In this document: in pieces, positions 51,296-59,867 of the stretch
How positions within the stretch are numbered: position 1 is the stretch's first letter
Layout of the letters: every line of letters begins with the position of its first letter
NCBI GenBank assembly: GCA_964568795.1
Contig: CAZMRQ010000005.1
Coordinates: forward strand, 1 to 59,867
DNA: 59,867 nucleotides
Reading direction: 5' to 3'
From: CAZMRQ01 sp964568795
GTDB taxonomy: Bacteria; Pseudomonadota; Gammaproteobacteria; Comchoanobacterales; Comchoanobacteraceae
The notes under the pieces: model-generated
What the model was told of the DNA's origin: nothing
The model's input: only the letters and a program-made list of their open reading frames with translations
Databases searched by the model: none
Made by a program: the position numbers and the translations under genes

Positions 51296-51305
51296 CTGCT
51301 CCCCC

Positions 51306-52163
51306 TCAACTATTGGCTCCAGCGACAATCTCAGAAATTTCTTGAGTAATAGCTGCTTGACGTATTTTATTGTAATCCAATTTCAGTGATTCAATCAGAT
51401 CATTTGCATTATCAGTAGCACTTTTCATAGCGACCATTCTCGCTGCCTGCTCAGCAGCAATATTCTCAACTACCGCTTGATATACTTGTGACTCTATATA
51501 ACGACGGCACAACAGAGTCATTAAATCCCTGGCTTCTGGCTCATAGATATAGTCCCAATAATCTTGTTTTGGCTTAACTTCAGATTTTGGAAATGGCAAT
51601 AACTGTTGTATGATAGGCTTTTGAGTCATCGTATTGACAAACCTATTGTATACTAGATTAAGTTGATCGCACTCACGTCTCTCAAAACGATCCAACATCG
51701 ACTTAACAACACCTATCACATCTTGCACACTTGGCTTATCTGACATATGTTTGGTCTGCGCAATGACTTCAATTCCATGATTGCCAAAGAACTGTATAGC
51801 CTTCTGCCCGATCAAACTGAATTCTTGCTCCACACCCTTGTCAGTGCATTTTTGCATATGCATCATTAACTGGCGAAACAGGTTCAAATTCAACCCCCCA
51901 CACAAGCCTCTATCTGATGAGATAACAATAAAACCTGCCCTTTTTACAGGACGGCTCTCCAAATACACATGCGGATCTTGTGTTGTCGCATAGGCCATAT
52001 GTTCAATAACACGTCTGATATGGTCAGCATAAGGCCTTCCCTTGCTCATCTGATTTTTCTTGCGGCCCAACTTGCTTGCAGCAACCATTTGCATAGCACG
52101 CGTGATTTGCTTCGTTTGCTGCGTAGCTTTGATAGTTTGCCTGATTCGCTCACCAACTGCCAT
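51306..52163 (-). CDS. atpG: ATP synthase gamma subunit
   Basis: Rotor shaft of F1. 285 residues from MAVGERIRQ at 52163, just after the atpA stop. Long N-terminal helix with TKQITRAMQMVAASKL, middle SSDRGLCGGLN, and C-terminal helix ending ITQEISEIVAGA, the parts that fill the alpha-beta ring. Confidence 0.96.
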   Translation of the reverse strand: MAVGERIRQTIKATQQTKQITRAMQMVAASKLGRKKNQMSKGRPYADHIRRVIEHMAYATTQDPHVYLESRPVKRAGFIVISSDRGLCGGLNLNLFRQLMMHMQKCTDKGVEQEFSLIGQKAIQFFGNHGIEVIAQTKHMSDKPSVQDVIGVVKSMLDRFERRECDQLNLVYNRFVNTMTQKPIIQQLLPFPKSEVKPKQDYWDYIYEPEARDLMTLLCRRYIESQVYQAVVENIAAEQAARMVAMKSATDNANDLIESLKLDYNKIRQAAITQEISEIVAGANS

Positions 52164-52165
52164 AA

Positions 52166-53707
52166 TTACCAACCTTGCTCTTTATGCAGTGACTTTAATC
52201 CAGTTTCCACCAGATCCTCTATCTCTTTTGTCAATCCTTCGCTGGACTGAATTTTCTCTAAAACATGCGCTTGTTTTTCTGTGAAGAAAGTATGCAGCGA
52301 ACGCTGATAGGAAGAAATATCCTTAAGTGGAACACGATCCAAATGCCCCTTATCAGCGACATAGAGACTCAAGGCCATCAAAGATTGCGAAAGCGGCTCA
52401 AATTGTTGCTGCTTCAATAACTCCACTACCTTTTCCCCATGACTCAGCTGCAGGCGTGTTGCTTCATCAAGATCTGATGAAAATTGTGAAAAAGCTTCCA
52501 ACTCTCTGTACTGTGCCAATGCCAAACGGATTCCGCCGCCAAGCTTCTTAATGATCTTAGTCTGTGCTGCCCCACCAACTCGAGACACTGAAAGTCCTGA
52601 GCTAATCGCTGGACGTATCCCCGCATTGAACAGACCCTCATCAAGGAAGATTTGCCCATCGGTAATTGAAATGACATTGGTAGGCACAAAAGCGGACACA
52701 TCCCCCGCTTGTGTCTCAATGATTGGCAGTGCTGTTAATGAGCCTGATTGACCTTTCACTTGACCACCGGTTTGCCTCTCCACATATGCAGCATTGACAC
52801 GTGAGGCCCTCTCTAATAAACGTGAATGCAGGTAGAAAATATCACCCGGATAGGCTTCACGCCCCGGAGGACGACGAAGCAGCAAAGAAATCTCACGATA
52901 TGCCACCGCATGTTTAGACAAATCATCATACACAATTAAAGCATCTTGACCTTTATCCCTAAAATACTCGCCCATTGTACAACCACTGTAGGGAGCAATG
53001 TACTGCAATGCTGCTGCCTCACTGGCAGTAGCACAAACAATGATGGTGTATTCCATCGCCTCTGCTTCGGTTAATCGATTGACAATATGGGCAACTGTTG
53101 AAGCCTTCTGCCCAATAGCCACATACACACACGAAACATTTTTCCCCTTTTGATTCAAAATTGAATCAATAGCAATAGCTGTTTTTCCTGTCTGGCGATC
53201 ACCTATAATCAACTCTCTTTGACCGCGGCCTATCGGCGTCATTGAATCTATCGCAGTGATTCCAGTCTCAAGAGGAACTGTCACTGACTGCCGATCAATG
53301 ACCCCTGGAGATATTCTTTCCACAGCCGAATTCTCTTGCACGTCCACAGGACCATGACCGTCAATAGGATGACCAAGCGCATTGACCACACGACCAAGCA
53401 ATTCTGGGCCAACAGGCACTTCAAGAATTTGACCAGTTGTTGTAACAGTTTGGCCTTCCTGCAAATGACTTGACGAACCAAGAACAACAGCTCCCACCGT
53501 ATCTGTTTCTAAATTCAAAGCCAGACCATAGCCTCCTGCTTCAAAGCGAATCATTTCACCTGACATAACATCTGTCAGACCATATATCGTGATAATTCCA
53601 TCCTGAATACTAACGATTGTCCCTTGATTTTCAATAGAACTAGACTTGTCAAGATCCTTGAGTCGTTTAGCAACAATACCTGCAATTTCATTTGCACTTA
53701 AATTCAT
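52166..53707 (-). CDS. atpA: ATP synthase alpha subunit
   Basis: Non-catalytic nucleotide-binding subunit of F1. 513 residues. N-terminal LSANEIAGIV, Walker A GDRQTGKTA, ALIVYDDLSKHA, the PGREAYPGD segment and the arginine finger region ISSGLSVSRVGGAAQ are all present. AGAGGT precedes the ATG, nine bases after the atpH stop. Confidence 0.97.
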   Translation of the reverse strand: MNLSANEIAGIVAKRLKDLDKSSSIENQGTIVSIQDGIITIYGLTDVMSGEMIRFEAGGYGLALNLETDTVGAVVLGSSSHLQEGQTVTTTGQILEVPVGPELLGRVVNALGHPIDGHGPVDVQENSAVERISPGVIDRQSVTVPLETGITAIDSMTPIGRGQRELIIGDRQTGKTAIAIDSILNQKGKNVSCVYVAIGQKASTVAHIVNRLTEAEAMEYTIIVCATASEAAALQYIAPYSGCTMGEYFRDKGQDALIVYDDLSKHAVAYREISLLLRRPPGREAYPGDIFYLHSRLLERASRVNAAYVERQTGGQVKGQSGSLTALPIIETQAGDVSAFVPTNVISITDGQIFLDEGLFNAGIRPAISSGLSVSRVGGAAQTKIIKKLGGGIRLALAQYRELEAFSQFSSDLDEATRLQLSHGEKVVELLKQQQFEPLSQSLMALSLYVADKGHLDRVPLKDISSYQRSLHTFFTEKQAHVLEKIQSSEGLTKEIEDLVETGLKSLHKEQGW

Positions 53708-53716
53708 AACATACCT

Positions 53717-54274
53717 CTAAAACATGGTTGTCGTTGCCTGGAGATCAACTGCCAGACGCTTAAGACCAGAACGGATGCTGGTATCCCAGACGCATCCATT
53801 AAAACACAACTTAAACCCACCGATGAGTGAGCGATCCTGAACTGTTGTTATGGAAATACGCCCTTCCTGATGCTTAGCCAACCATTTTTCAATATGACCC
53901 AAGGCCCCTTTATCCAACTTATGTGCACAATACAATACAGCATCCACTTTCTTATCTTGCGCAGACATACACTGCTGAAATATTTGACTAATTTGCATAA
54001 GAACATCGAGTCTTTTTTGTTGTACAAGCATCCATAAGGCTTGCTGCATAGACTGTGTCAGCTCCCAGCCACACTTTTCTGCACATGGCTCTATTATAGA
54101 CATCTTGTCAGCCATAGAAATGACAGGGTTTTTCATTGTTTTTTGAAACTCAGTACACGTCATCCAGGACACCATATCTTGAAGCATGCGATTCCATTTT
54201 TCCTGCACCCCATGCACACATGTGTAGGCGAAAAAACCCTGTGCATAGGATCGAGCAATCATCCACTCACTCAC
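53717..54274 (-). CDS. atpH: ATP synthase delta subunit
   Basis: 185 residues, peripheral stalk subunit linking F1 to the b dimer. N-terminal ARSYAQGFFAYTC with the helical bundle, and the C-terminal DRSLIGGFKLCFNGCVWDTSIRSGLKRL motif. GTG start at 54274 with AGGAG seven bases upstream, overlapping atpF by eight bases. Confidence 0.94.
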   Translation of the reverse strand: MSEWMIARSYAQGFFAYTCVHGVQEKWNRMLQDMVSWMTCTEFQKTMKNPVISMADKMSIIEPCAEKCGWELTQSMQQALWMLVQQKRLDVLMQISQIFQQCMSAQDKKVDAVLYCAHKLDKGALGHIEKWLAKHQEGRISITTVQDRSLIGGFKLCFNGCVWDTSIRSGLKRLAVDLQATTTMF

Positions 54275-54746
54275 TTCGGCTCTCCTCTACAATCTTATTA
54301 ACAAGCTTCTTATCCACTTTGACATCAACTCCGTCGCAAAGGATCGCCTTGGTTGCTTTGACAGTCAAGTTAGCTACTTCAGCGAGGAGCTTCTCATGCG
54401 TTTGCTGCTTCTGCTGCTCAATATCACCCTGAGCACGCTCAACTATACGCTGGCGCTGCTGTTCTGCAATTTCATTTGCATGGTCTAACGTTTGACGCAC
54501 ACGTTCTTCAGTATGCGCTATCATCTCTCTTGCCTCTATCTTTGCTTTCTCTACTATTTTTTGTGACTCTTTGCTGGCTTGAGCAAGCTTTATCCTGCTT
54601 TGCTCAGCCTTATCAAGACCATCTTGAATCATGCGCCGCCGCTCCTCTAGAACATGGTGTATTGGCGGCCATACAAATTTCATTGTCAAACTGACAAACA
54701 CAAGAAAAATAATGACCTCAACTAGTAGAGTTGCGTTGATACTCAT
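54267..54746 (-). CDS. atpF: ATP synthase subunit b
   Basis: 159 residues. One N-terminal membrane segment (TLLVEVIIFLVFVSLTMKFVW) followed by a long charged coiled coil (about 30-130), the peripheral stalk. Single copy; no b' gene. Confidence 0.95.
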   Translation of the reverse strand: MSINATLLVEVIIFLVFVSLTMKFVWPPIHHVLEERRRMIQDGLDKAEQSRIKLAQASKESQKIVEKAKIEAREMIAHTEERVRQTLDHANEIAEQQRQRIVERAQGDIEQQKQQTHEKLLAEVANLTVKATKAILCDGVDVKVDKKLVNKIVEESRSE

Positions 54747-54754
54747 GCTATCCC

Positions 54755-55036
54755 CTAGACCGCTGCTTTCTCAACCAACGCGGCAACAAATGGATTTGCT
54801 ACTGTAAACCACAGAGCAATACCAACACCAATCATGGTCACTGCATCTAACAACCCCGCAACAATAAACATCTTCAGCTGCAGCATTGAAGCCATCTCTG
54901 GCTGCCTTGCAGCGCCTTCTAGAAACTTGCCTCCGAGAATCCCAAAACCAATGGCTGTCCCAATGGCTCCCAGACCAATAATAATCGATACAGCAATAGC
55001 TGTATAGCATTGTATTTGAGCAACTTCAGTAATCAT
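54755..55036 (-). CDS. atpE: ATP synthase subunit c
   Basis: 93 residues forming the two-helix hairpin of the rotor ring. Loop ARQPE with Arg44, Gln45 and Pro46, glycine-rich first helix, and ion-binding Asp64 in LLDAVTMIGVG. The absence of the Na+ ligand pattern points to proton coupling. AGGAG lies before the ATG. Confidence 0.96.
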   Translation of the reverse strand: MITEVAQIQCYTAIAVSIIIGLGAIGTAIGFGILGGKFLEGAARQPEMASMLQLKMFIVAGLLDAVTMIGVGIALWFTVANPFVAALVEKAAV

Positions 55037-55048
55037 AATATCTCCTGG

Positions 55049-55843
55049 TTAATGGTCTTGTTTGACCATACTGATGTACACAATCGTCAGCATCATAAAT
55101 ATAAATGCCTGCAAAACGATAACAAATAAATGAAAACCTAGCCATACTCCAGCAAAAATCCATTGCACAGTAAAAGGAATAAGTGCAATAAGAATAAAAA
55201 TCAATTCACCTGCGTACAAGTTCCCAAATAACCTTAAGGAAAGCGAGATAGCTTTGGCAACATCTTCGACAAGACGAAAAGGGATATTAATAAAAAAAAG
55301 ATAAGGCGAGAATGGATGACTGGCATAGTCTTTAAACATACCTAAGCTGCCTTTAGCTCTAAACCCATAGAAAAACATGATAAAAATTACACTCAATGAC
55401 AGAGCAAACGTTAAAGACAGATCTGCTGTAGGCACAGCACGCCATTCTTGGTAACCCGCTTTATTTGCTATCCATGGCAATAAATCAACAGGAACAATGT
55501 CCATAAAGTTCATTAAAAACACCCAAATAAAAATAGTCAAAGCCAGTGACACTAAGAACACATCACGTTGATGTATTGAATCCACCACTTGCTGTTCAAC
55601 AAACTCAATCAAGCTCTCCACAGCATTTTGCAACATTGAAGGATGAGCGACACTCGATTTTTGCGCTGCATGGATCATCACAAATAGCATGAAAACACCC
55701 AATGCCAATGACGTAAAAATAGTATCTAAGTTTAGCGTCCAAAAACCGGCATCACCATTAAGTGCGCCTGTTTTAAGATTATATTGTAAATGCTTTAAAT
55801 GGTGCTGTATGTAAACACTTGGCGTCAATACTTCTGTCATCAT
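55049..55843 (-). CDS. atpB: ATP synthase subunit a
   Basis: 264 residues, membrane stator half-channel. The essential Arg lies in SLSLRLFGNLYAGELI, followed by the last helices with LQAFIFMMLTIVYI. First gene of the operon here; atpI, which usually precedes it, lies 1.4 kb further upstream across an inserted gene. Confidence 0.96.
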   Translation of the reverse strand: MMTEVLTPSVYIQHHLKHLQYNLKTGALNGDAGFWTLNLDTIFTSLALGVFMLFVMIHAAQKSSVAHPSMLQNAVESLIEFVEQQVVDSIHQRDVFLVSLALTIFIWVFLMNFMDIVPVDLLPWIANKAGYQEWRAVPTADLSLTFALSLSVIFIMFFYGFRAKGSLGMFKDYASHPFSPYLFFINIPFRLVEDVAKAISLSLRLFGNLYAGELIFILIALIPFTVQWIFAGVWLGFHLFVIVLQAFIFMMLTIVYISMVKQDH

Positions 55844-55867
55844 TGTTTCGTTTCTATAGACCTGTAT

Positions 55868-55896
55868 AATCTAAAGAATTGTAGCCGTCCTGTCAA
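55868..55896 (-). promoter_or_regulatory. Candidate promoter of the atp operon
   Basis: On the minus strand TTGACA (plus 55891-55896), a 17-base spacer, then TAGATT, 25 bases before the atpB start. The -10 is only a moderate match. Confidence 0.5.
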
Positions 55897-55999
55897 GGTC
55901 AAAGTGCTCACACGTCCCCTCTCTCTTTCTAAAAACCAACTACACTCAAAGCAATTCTCTCTCTAAAAGACATTGACTCTTTCATTAATTAAGTAGATC

Positions 56000-56029
56000 T
56001 TGACAAAGAACATGCTTGCTGCCTAAATT
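56000..56029 (+). promoter_or_regulatory. Candidate promoter of the symporter gene
   Basis: TTGACA at 56000-56005, an 18-base spacer and TAAATT at 56024-56029. GAGGTG precedes the ATG at 56078. Confidence 0.5.
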
Positions 56030-56077
56030 TAGTGAAACGTATACCGTTCTCTAACAAACAATGATTTGAGGTGAAAA

Positions 56078-57349
56078 ATGATACAACCAGTAAAGACCAG
56101 ATTTATCATATGGGCTATGATTTTGGGGAGCAGTACAGGCATAACCATACACCACTTTGGCATACATCTCAATTTTTTTAACGAGGCAGTGATAGTCGGA
56201 TCAGACCTATTCATGCGTCTTATAAAAATGTTGGTTGTCCCTGTTGTTTTTGTGTCACTCATGACCGGGGTTGGCTCACTTAAAAACATCGGCACACTTG
56301 GACGAATAGGATCAAGGACACTCTTTTATTATCTATTGACCACTGCACTTGCCATATCCATTGCCTTATTGATAGCCTATATCACAAAAATTGGGACATA
56401 TTTGCATATGGTTTTTGATGGCAACTTGGTTTATGAAAGTATTCAAAGCCCTTCCCAAGTCATCACTCAGATCATCCCCATCAACCCATTTAAGGCGCTG
56501 GTAGAAGGCCATATGCTGCAGATCATATTTTTTGCCATAATTTTTGCTACAGCCATAAACAAAACCGACAAGCATCGTGAAAAACTGATGGATTCCTGCC
56601 AAAGAGTGAATGACGTATTGATGAACCTGGTGATGATTTGCATGAAAACAGCTCCCATCGGCGTGTTTTTCCTCCTTACCAAGGCTTTTTGCCAAGTTGG
56701 GTTTGGTGCTATGTATAATATGATGGCTTATATGATAGTCGTTGCCTGCGTTTTGCTTATTCAACTTATCGTGACCTATGGCTTATTTATCAAAGTCATT
56801 GCCAAACTTTCTCCCCTTGTTTTTTTCAAGAAGATGACAGACTGCATGTTATTTGCTTTTAGCGTATCCAGTTCCAATGCCTCCATCCCACTTGTGCTTA
56901 AAACAATCAAAGAAAAACTTGGTATCTCGAATTCAATTGGCTCGTTCGTAATCCCGATGGGAGCGACAATCAATATGGACGGTACCGCTATCATGCAAGG
57001 AGTCGCAACTGTATTTATAGCGAATGCGTACAGTGTTGATATTGGCATTTATGGCTATTTGATTGTCATTGCTATGGCCACCCTCGCCTCGATTGGAACA
57101 GCAGGGGTCCCCGGAGTTGGATTAATCATGCTGACTATGGTCTTGCAGCAACTTGGCCTCCCGGTTGATGGGCCTGTCTTAGCTATGATCTTTGGTGTTG
57201 ACAGACTCATTGATATGTGCCGCACAGCTGTCAATGTTTGTGGCGATGCGATGGTCGCAACCTGTATTGCCCACCATGAGAATCAACTTAACCGTGGACT
57301 CTGGACAACAGACCAGACGAGTGATGCAGCCAAAGCAGAGACACCATAG
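56078..57349 (+). CDS. Dicarboxylate/amino acid:cation symporter (GltP/DctA family)
   Basis: 423 residues, about eight hydrophobic helices plus two re-entrant hairpins. SSSNASIPLVL (hairpin 1), GATINMDGTAIMQG (helix 7), GTAGVPGVG (hairpin 2) and DMCRTAVNVCGDA (helix 8 binding site) are the family's signature elements. The Arg in helix 8 favours dicarboxylic or acidic amino acids. Coupling ion unknown. It sits between atpB and the AtpI-like gene on the opposite strand, an insertion into an otherwise conserved cluster. Its end overlaps the end of the AtpI-like gene by 67 bases. Confidence 0.92.
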   Translation: MIQPVKTRFIIWAMILGSSTGITIHHFGIHLNFFNEAVIVGSDLFMRLIKMLVVPVVFVSLMTGVGSLKNIGTLGRIGSRTLFYYLLTTALAISIALLIAYITKIGTYLHMVFDGNLVYESIQSPSQVITQIIPINPFKALVEGHMLQIIFFAIIFATAINKTDKHREKLMDSCQRVNDVLMNLVMICMKTAPIGVFFLLTKAFCQVGFGAMYNMMAYMIVVACVLLIQLIVTYGLFIKVIAKLSPLVFFKKMTDCMLFAFSVSSSNASIPLVLKTIKEKLGISNSIGSFVIPMGATINMDGTAIMQGVATVFIANAYSVDIGIYGYLIVIAMATLASIGTAGVPGVGLIMLTMVLQQLGLPVDGPVLAMIFGVDRLIDMCRTAVNVCGDAMVATCIAHHENQLNRGLWTTDQTSDAAKAETP

Positions 57350-57618
57350 CCAATTAGTAACCAATGTATGGCCCATTGAAAGCCAATAGCGAAATAGACT
57401 AAAACAACAAAAAGGGTTATTTTGAAAACCTCTGACAGCCAGAGGTTTTTCACTGCCTGGAGAGGACTTATGTGCCGAGTCACCCACAATCCCTGCGCAA
57501 AGCTTAAAGATGCATAAACGACCCAACCAAAGCTAAACTCGAGAGAAGTACAAATAAAAAAAAACAGCCCCAACATTAATTGAATGATGTAAGAACGCCA
57601 GATTAGTACGCAGTTCAT
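57283..57618 (-). CDS. AtpI-like membrane protein
   Basis: 111 residues from the ATG at 57618, overlapping the engB stop by four bases. Four hydrophobic segments; between the second and third lies AVKNLWLSEVFKITLFVVLVYF, the E-x-x-K region typical of the ATP synthase assembly protein AtpI. Sequence match is weak overall, so this is a tentative family call. Position supports it: on the minus strand it would be directly ahead of atpB if the symporter gene were removed. Confidence 0.55.
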   Translation of the reverse strand: MNCVLIWRSYIIQLMLGLFFFICTSLEFSFGWVVYASLSFAQGLWVTRHISPLQAVKNLWLSEVFKITLFVVLVYFAIGFQWAIHWLLIGYGVSALAASLVWSVVQSPRLS

Positions 57619-58193
57619 GTTAACCACAAGTCCAGCTTATCTAAAACAGCCTCATAATTATGCCCCGTTTTGGCAGAGTAAATAATATATTCAACATTCC
57701 CATTAACTGCTCTGGCTTGCTTGATTTGCTTTTGTTGTTCAGTCTTAGAGATCTTGTCGGCTTTATTCAACAACACCACCCATGGCAAGTCCAAAGAAAC
57801 ACAAGAATCAAGCAACCATTGGTCTGCTTTTTGCCATGGATGTCTTATATCCATGCAATGCACAACTGCTTGTAATGACCGACGCATCCCCAAATAATCA
57901 CCAATAATGCCCTCCATTCGACGGATCTGTTGGTGACCTGCTTTTGCATAGCCAACACCCGGAAGGTCAACTATACGCTGCTCTGGAGTGCCATAAAAAT
58001 TAGCTGTTTGCGTTTTTCCTGGGCGTTGCGACACATGTGCTATCTTTGCACCCACCAACCGATTAATCACAGTTGACTTGCCTGCATTTGACCTTCCACA
58101 CAGGGCAACTTCTTTGCCCTCATCTGCAGGGAATTGAGAAGAAAAACCACAACACGACTGAAGGGTGAATTGCTGCAGACCAAGACTTGACAT
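57615..58193 (-). CDS. engB: Ribosome biogenesis GTPase EngB (YsxC/YihA)
   Basis: 192 residues. GTPase motifs G1 GRSNAGKST (about 33-41), G2 within GKTQTANFY, G3 DLPGVGYA (about 76-83), G4 LNKADK and G5 YSAKTG are complete. Acts in assembly of the large ribosomal subunit. Follows fba by three bases and overlaps the AtpI-like gene. Confidence 0.95.
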   Translation of the reverse strand: MSSLGLQQFTLQSCCGFSSQFPADEGKEVALCGRSNAGKSTVINRLVGAKIAHVSQRPGKTQTANFYGTPEQRIVDLPGVGYAKAGHQQIRRMEGIIGDYLGMRRSLQAVVHCMDIRHPWQKADQWLLDSCVSLDLPWVVLLNKADKISKTEQQKQIKQARAVNGNVEYIIYSAKTGHNYEAVLDKLDLWLT

Positions 58194-58196
58194 GTC

Positions 58197-59252
58197 TTAC
58201 ACTTCCTCTTTCTGATGATTGTAAAATGACACCATATGCGCACACCTCTTGGCATTAATCTTGTCCGCATGACCCGCTGAGCCAAATGATTGATAGCGCT
58301 TCTCACAAACTTGACGCATCGCTACTATTGACTTTTTAAGAAAAGAGCGCGGATCAAAATCTGAGGGGTTTTGTGACAAATGCTGACGAACTGCTGCAGT
58401 GGCAGCCAGCCTTAAATCAGTATCAACATTCACTTTTCTCACGCCATGCTTAATTCCTTGCTGAATATTTTTTATCGGAACACCGAAAGTTGTAGGGATT
58501 TCTCCACCAAACTCATTTATCTTTGCTAGTAAATCCTGTGGGACTGATGATGAACCATGCATCACCAAGTGTGTTCCAGGAATACACGCATGTATTTTTT
58601 TAATACGCTCAATCGCTAATACTTCTTCGGTCGGAGGACGCGAAAATTTATAGGCACCATGACTGGTCCCAACGGCTATGGCCAATGCATCAACCCCCGT
58701 TTGAGCGACAAAATCTTTTGCTTCTTGCGGGTCAGTCAATAACATGTCTTCGCTTATATCTCCCTCAGCTCCAGAGCCGTCTTCTTTGCCTGCTGTCAGT
58801 GTTTCCAATGACCCTAAACAACCCAGTTCTCCCTCCACTGAAACACCGCATGCATGGGCGACATCAACGACCTGTTTAGTCACGTCGACATTATACTCAT
58901 AGCTCGATGGGGTCTTCATGTCCTCACGCAATGAGCCATCCATCATCACTGAGGTGAAGCCTTGTTGAATAGAACGATAGCAAACAGCTGGACTAGCACC
59001 GTGATCCTGATGCAAGCAGACAGGGATTTGCGGCCAAGACTCGCAAGCTGCCTGTACTAATTTTCTGATAAACTCAGGACCAGCATAACGCCAAGCACCT
59101 GCAGAAGCTTGCACAATCACCGGGCTGTTGGTGTGCTCTGCTGCCTGCATGATGGCATGAATCTGCTCCATATTATTGACATTAAATGCAGGAACTCCAA
59201 ACTCATTCTCTGCAGCATAATCGAGCATTTGTCGTAAACTAATCATTGGCAT
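58197..59252 (-). CDS. fba: Class II fructose-bisphosphate aldolase
   Basis: Cleaves fructose 1,6-bisphosphate to triose phosphates. 351 residues. Zinc ligands in HQDHG and in VEGELG, then VGTSHGAYKF, MHGSSSVP and the GVRKVNVDTDLR phosphate-binding stretch. The sequence is of the subtype shared with Calvin-cycle CbbA-type enzymes. Separated by almost 47 kb from the other glycolytic genes in the window. It forms a unit with engB. Confidence 0.95.
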   Translation of the reverse strand: MPMISLRQMLDYAAENEFGVPAFNVNNMEQIHAIMQAAEHTNSPVIVQASAGAWRYAGPEFIRKLVQAACESWPQIPVCLHQDHGASPAVCYRSIQQGFTSVMMDGSLREDMKTPSSYEYNVDVTKQVVDVAHACGVSVEGELGCLGSLETLTAGKEDGSGAEGDISEDMLLTDPQEAKDFVAQTGVDALAIAVGTSHGAYKFSRPPTEEVLAIERIKKIHACIPGTHLVMHGSSSVPQDLLAKINEFGGEIPTTFGVPIKNIQQGIKHGVRKVNVDTDLRLAATAAVRQHLSQNPSDFDPRSFLKKSIVAMRQVCEKRYQSFGSAGHADKINAKRCAHMVSFYNHQKEEV

Positions 59253-59275
59253 ATTCCTTTCTCCTCGTTGACTTC

Positions 59276-59620
59276 TTACTCATCTGAAAATGATGAACCA
59301 CAACTGCATGATGTTTGTGCATTTGGGTTTTTAATAATAAACTGATCCCCCGTCAAAGATGACTCAAAATCAATAGTAGACCCTTGTAAGTACTGACCGC
59401 TTATCGGGTCCATAACCACCATAAACTCACTCTCGTCTATGTGGCAATGCATCACCCAGTCATTGGCCTGCTTCTCATGTAGCTCAAAAACATACTGCAT
59501 GCCCTGACACCCGCCACCAATAACTTTAGCTCGAAAAGCCAAGTCCTCAGTGACACACTCATCCACAAGAAAGGCTATCTTTTTCTTAGCAGGGGCTGTG
59601 ATTATTAGAAAATTGCTCAT
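59276..59620 (-). CDS. A-type iron-sulfur carrier (ErpA/IscA family)
   Basis: 114 residues from the ATG at 59620. The three conserved cysteines are present: one in GGGCQGMQY and two in the C-terminal CSCGSSF. Delivers iron-sulfur clusters to apoproteins. It has no isc or suf neighbours, which favours ErpA. It ends 23 bases before the fba start on the same strand. Confidence 0.88.
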   Translation of the reverse strand: MSNFLIITAPAKKKIAFLVDECVTEDLAFRAKVIGGGCQGMQYVFELHEKQANDWVMHCHIDESEFMVVMDPISGQYLQGSTIDFESSLTGDQFIIKNPNAQTSCSCGSSFSDE

Positions 59621-59867
59621 GTGCAAAAAATAAATATCGGAGCCGATAAAACATCAGATAGTTGGACCACTCCTGCATACGCTGGAGTCGCTGCATACTT
59701 TGCTGCTAAAATAGATACGCTAATAAAACTAAATACATTCTCACACATAATATTTTTACATATACGTTAAATTATTGGTATTATACCTGAAATGAAAGAA
59801 ATGACAAGGATGAGTCTTATCCAATGCAAAATGAGACTGAAGTGAAATCGTGATTCCAATGCAAATG

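Noticed and set aside
59591..59700. 36-codon minus-strand frame upstream of and overlapping the iron-sulfur carrier gene (MQRLQRMQEW...)
   Set aside because: No ribosome binding site, and half of it lies in another frame of the neighbouring gene; probably chance.
59820..59867. Direct repeat TCCAATGCAAA(A)TG and short frames at the right edge
   Set aside because: Cut by the window end; too little sequence to decide whether a gene or repeat begins here.

Overview
The window reads as chromosomal DNA of a gammaproteobacterium, moderately AT-rich by eye. The gene set and order are gammaproteobacterial: atpBEFHAGDC followed by glmU/glmS, def-fmt, rsmB and trkA, gyrB, parC, priA, ftsY, DamX-like and erpA-like genes. 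Short intergenic gaps, decayed insertion sequences, tRNA scraps, a RAP-like helical-repeat protein and small repeat-protein paralogs fit a host-associated lineage such as the Legionellales/Coxiellaceae. That placement is inference.

Left part (1-11.6 kb). A WrbA-type flavoprotein, an outer-membrane protein gene switched off by a tetranucleotide repeat, a lone receiver-domain protein and a DUF2203 protein lead to a tight nine-gene minus-strand operon: tkt-gap-pgk-pyk-(small membrane protein)-DUF47-pit-apaH-rpiA. It joins lower glycolysis, the pentose-phosphate link and phosphate import. A short leader ORF and a hairpin lie ahead of tkt. Fructose-bisphosphate aldolase sits apart near 58.2 kb.

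Middle (11.6-30.7 kb). priA, a rhodanese and an ABC exporter precede a mazG-like gene and a 939-residue helical protein ending in a RAP-like domain. Next come yaaA, gyrB, ftsY, a small beta-barrel protein and trkA. Between trkA and rsmB lies an accessory cassette: two paralogous repeat-protein genes and a tRNA remnant, flanked by direct repeats of about 0.37-0.39 kb that carry broken copies of the trkA start and of a neighbouring ORF.

Right part (30.7-59.9 kb). A predicted glycoside hydrolase, pgi, two nucleotide-sugar genes, def-fmt, an aromatic amino acid permease, parC and a decayed IS200/IS605 element are followed by tatD, a DamX-like gene, a phosphopantetheinyl transferase and glmS. Two unknown membrane proteins are lodged between glmS and glmU. 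GlmU keeps its acetyltransferase half, but its uridylyltransferase half has lost its key motifs. The ATP synthase operon lacks atpI at its head; an AtpI-like gene sits beyond a dicarboxylate/amino-acid symporter, fused by overlap to engB. fba and an A-type iron-sulfur carrier close the window.

No complete tRNA, rRNA or CRISPR array was found. The most unusual items are the off-phase outer-membrane gene, the RAP-like protein, the duplicated cassette at 26.8-29.4 kb and the half-degenerate GlmU.
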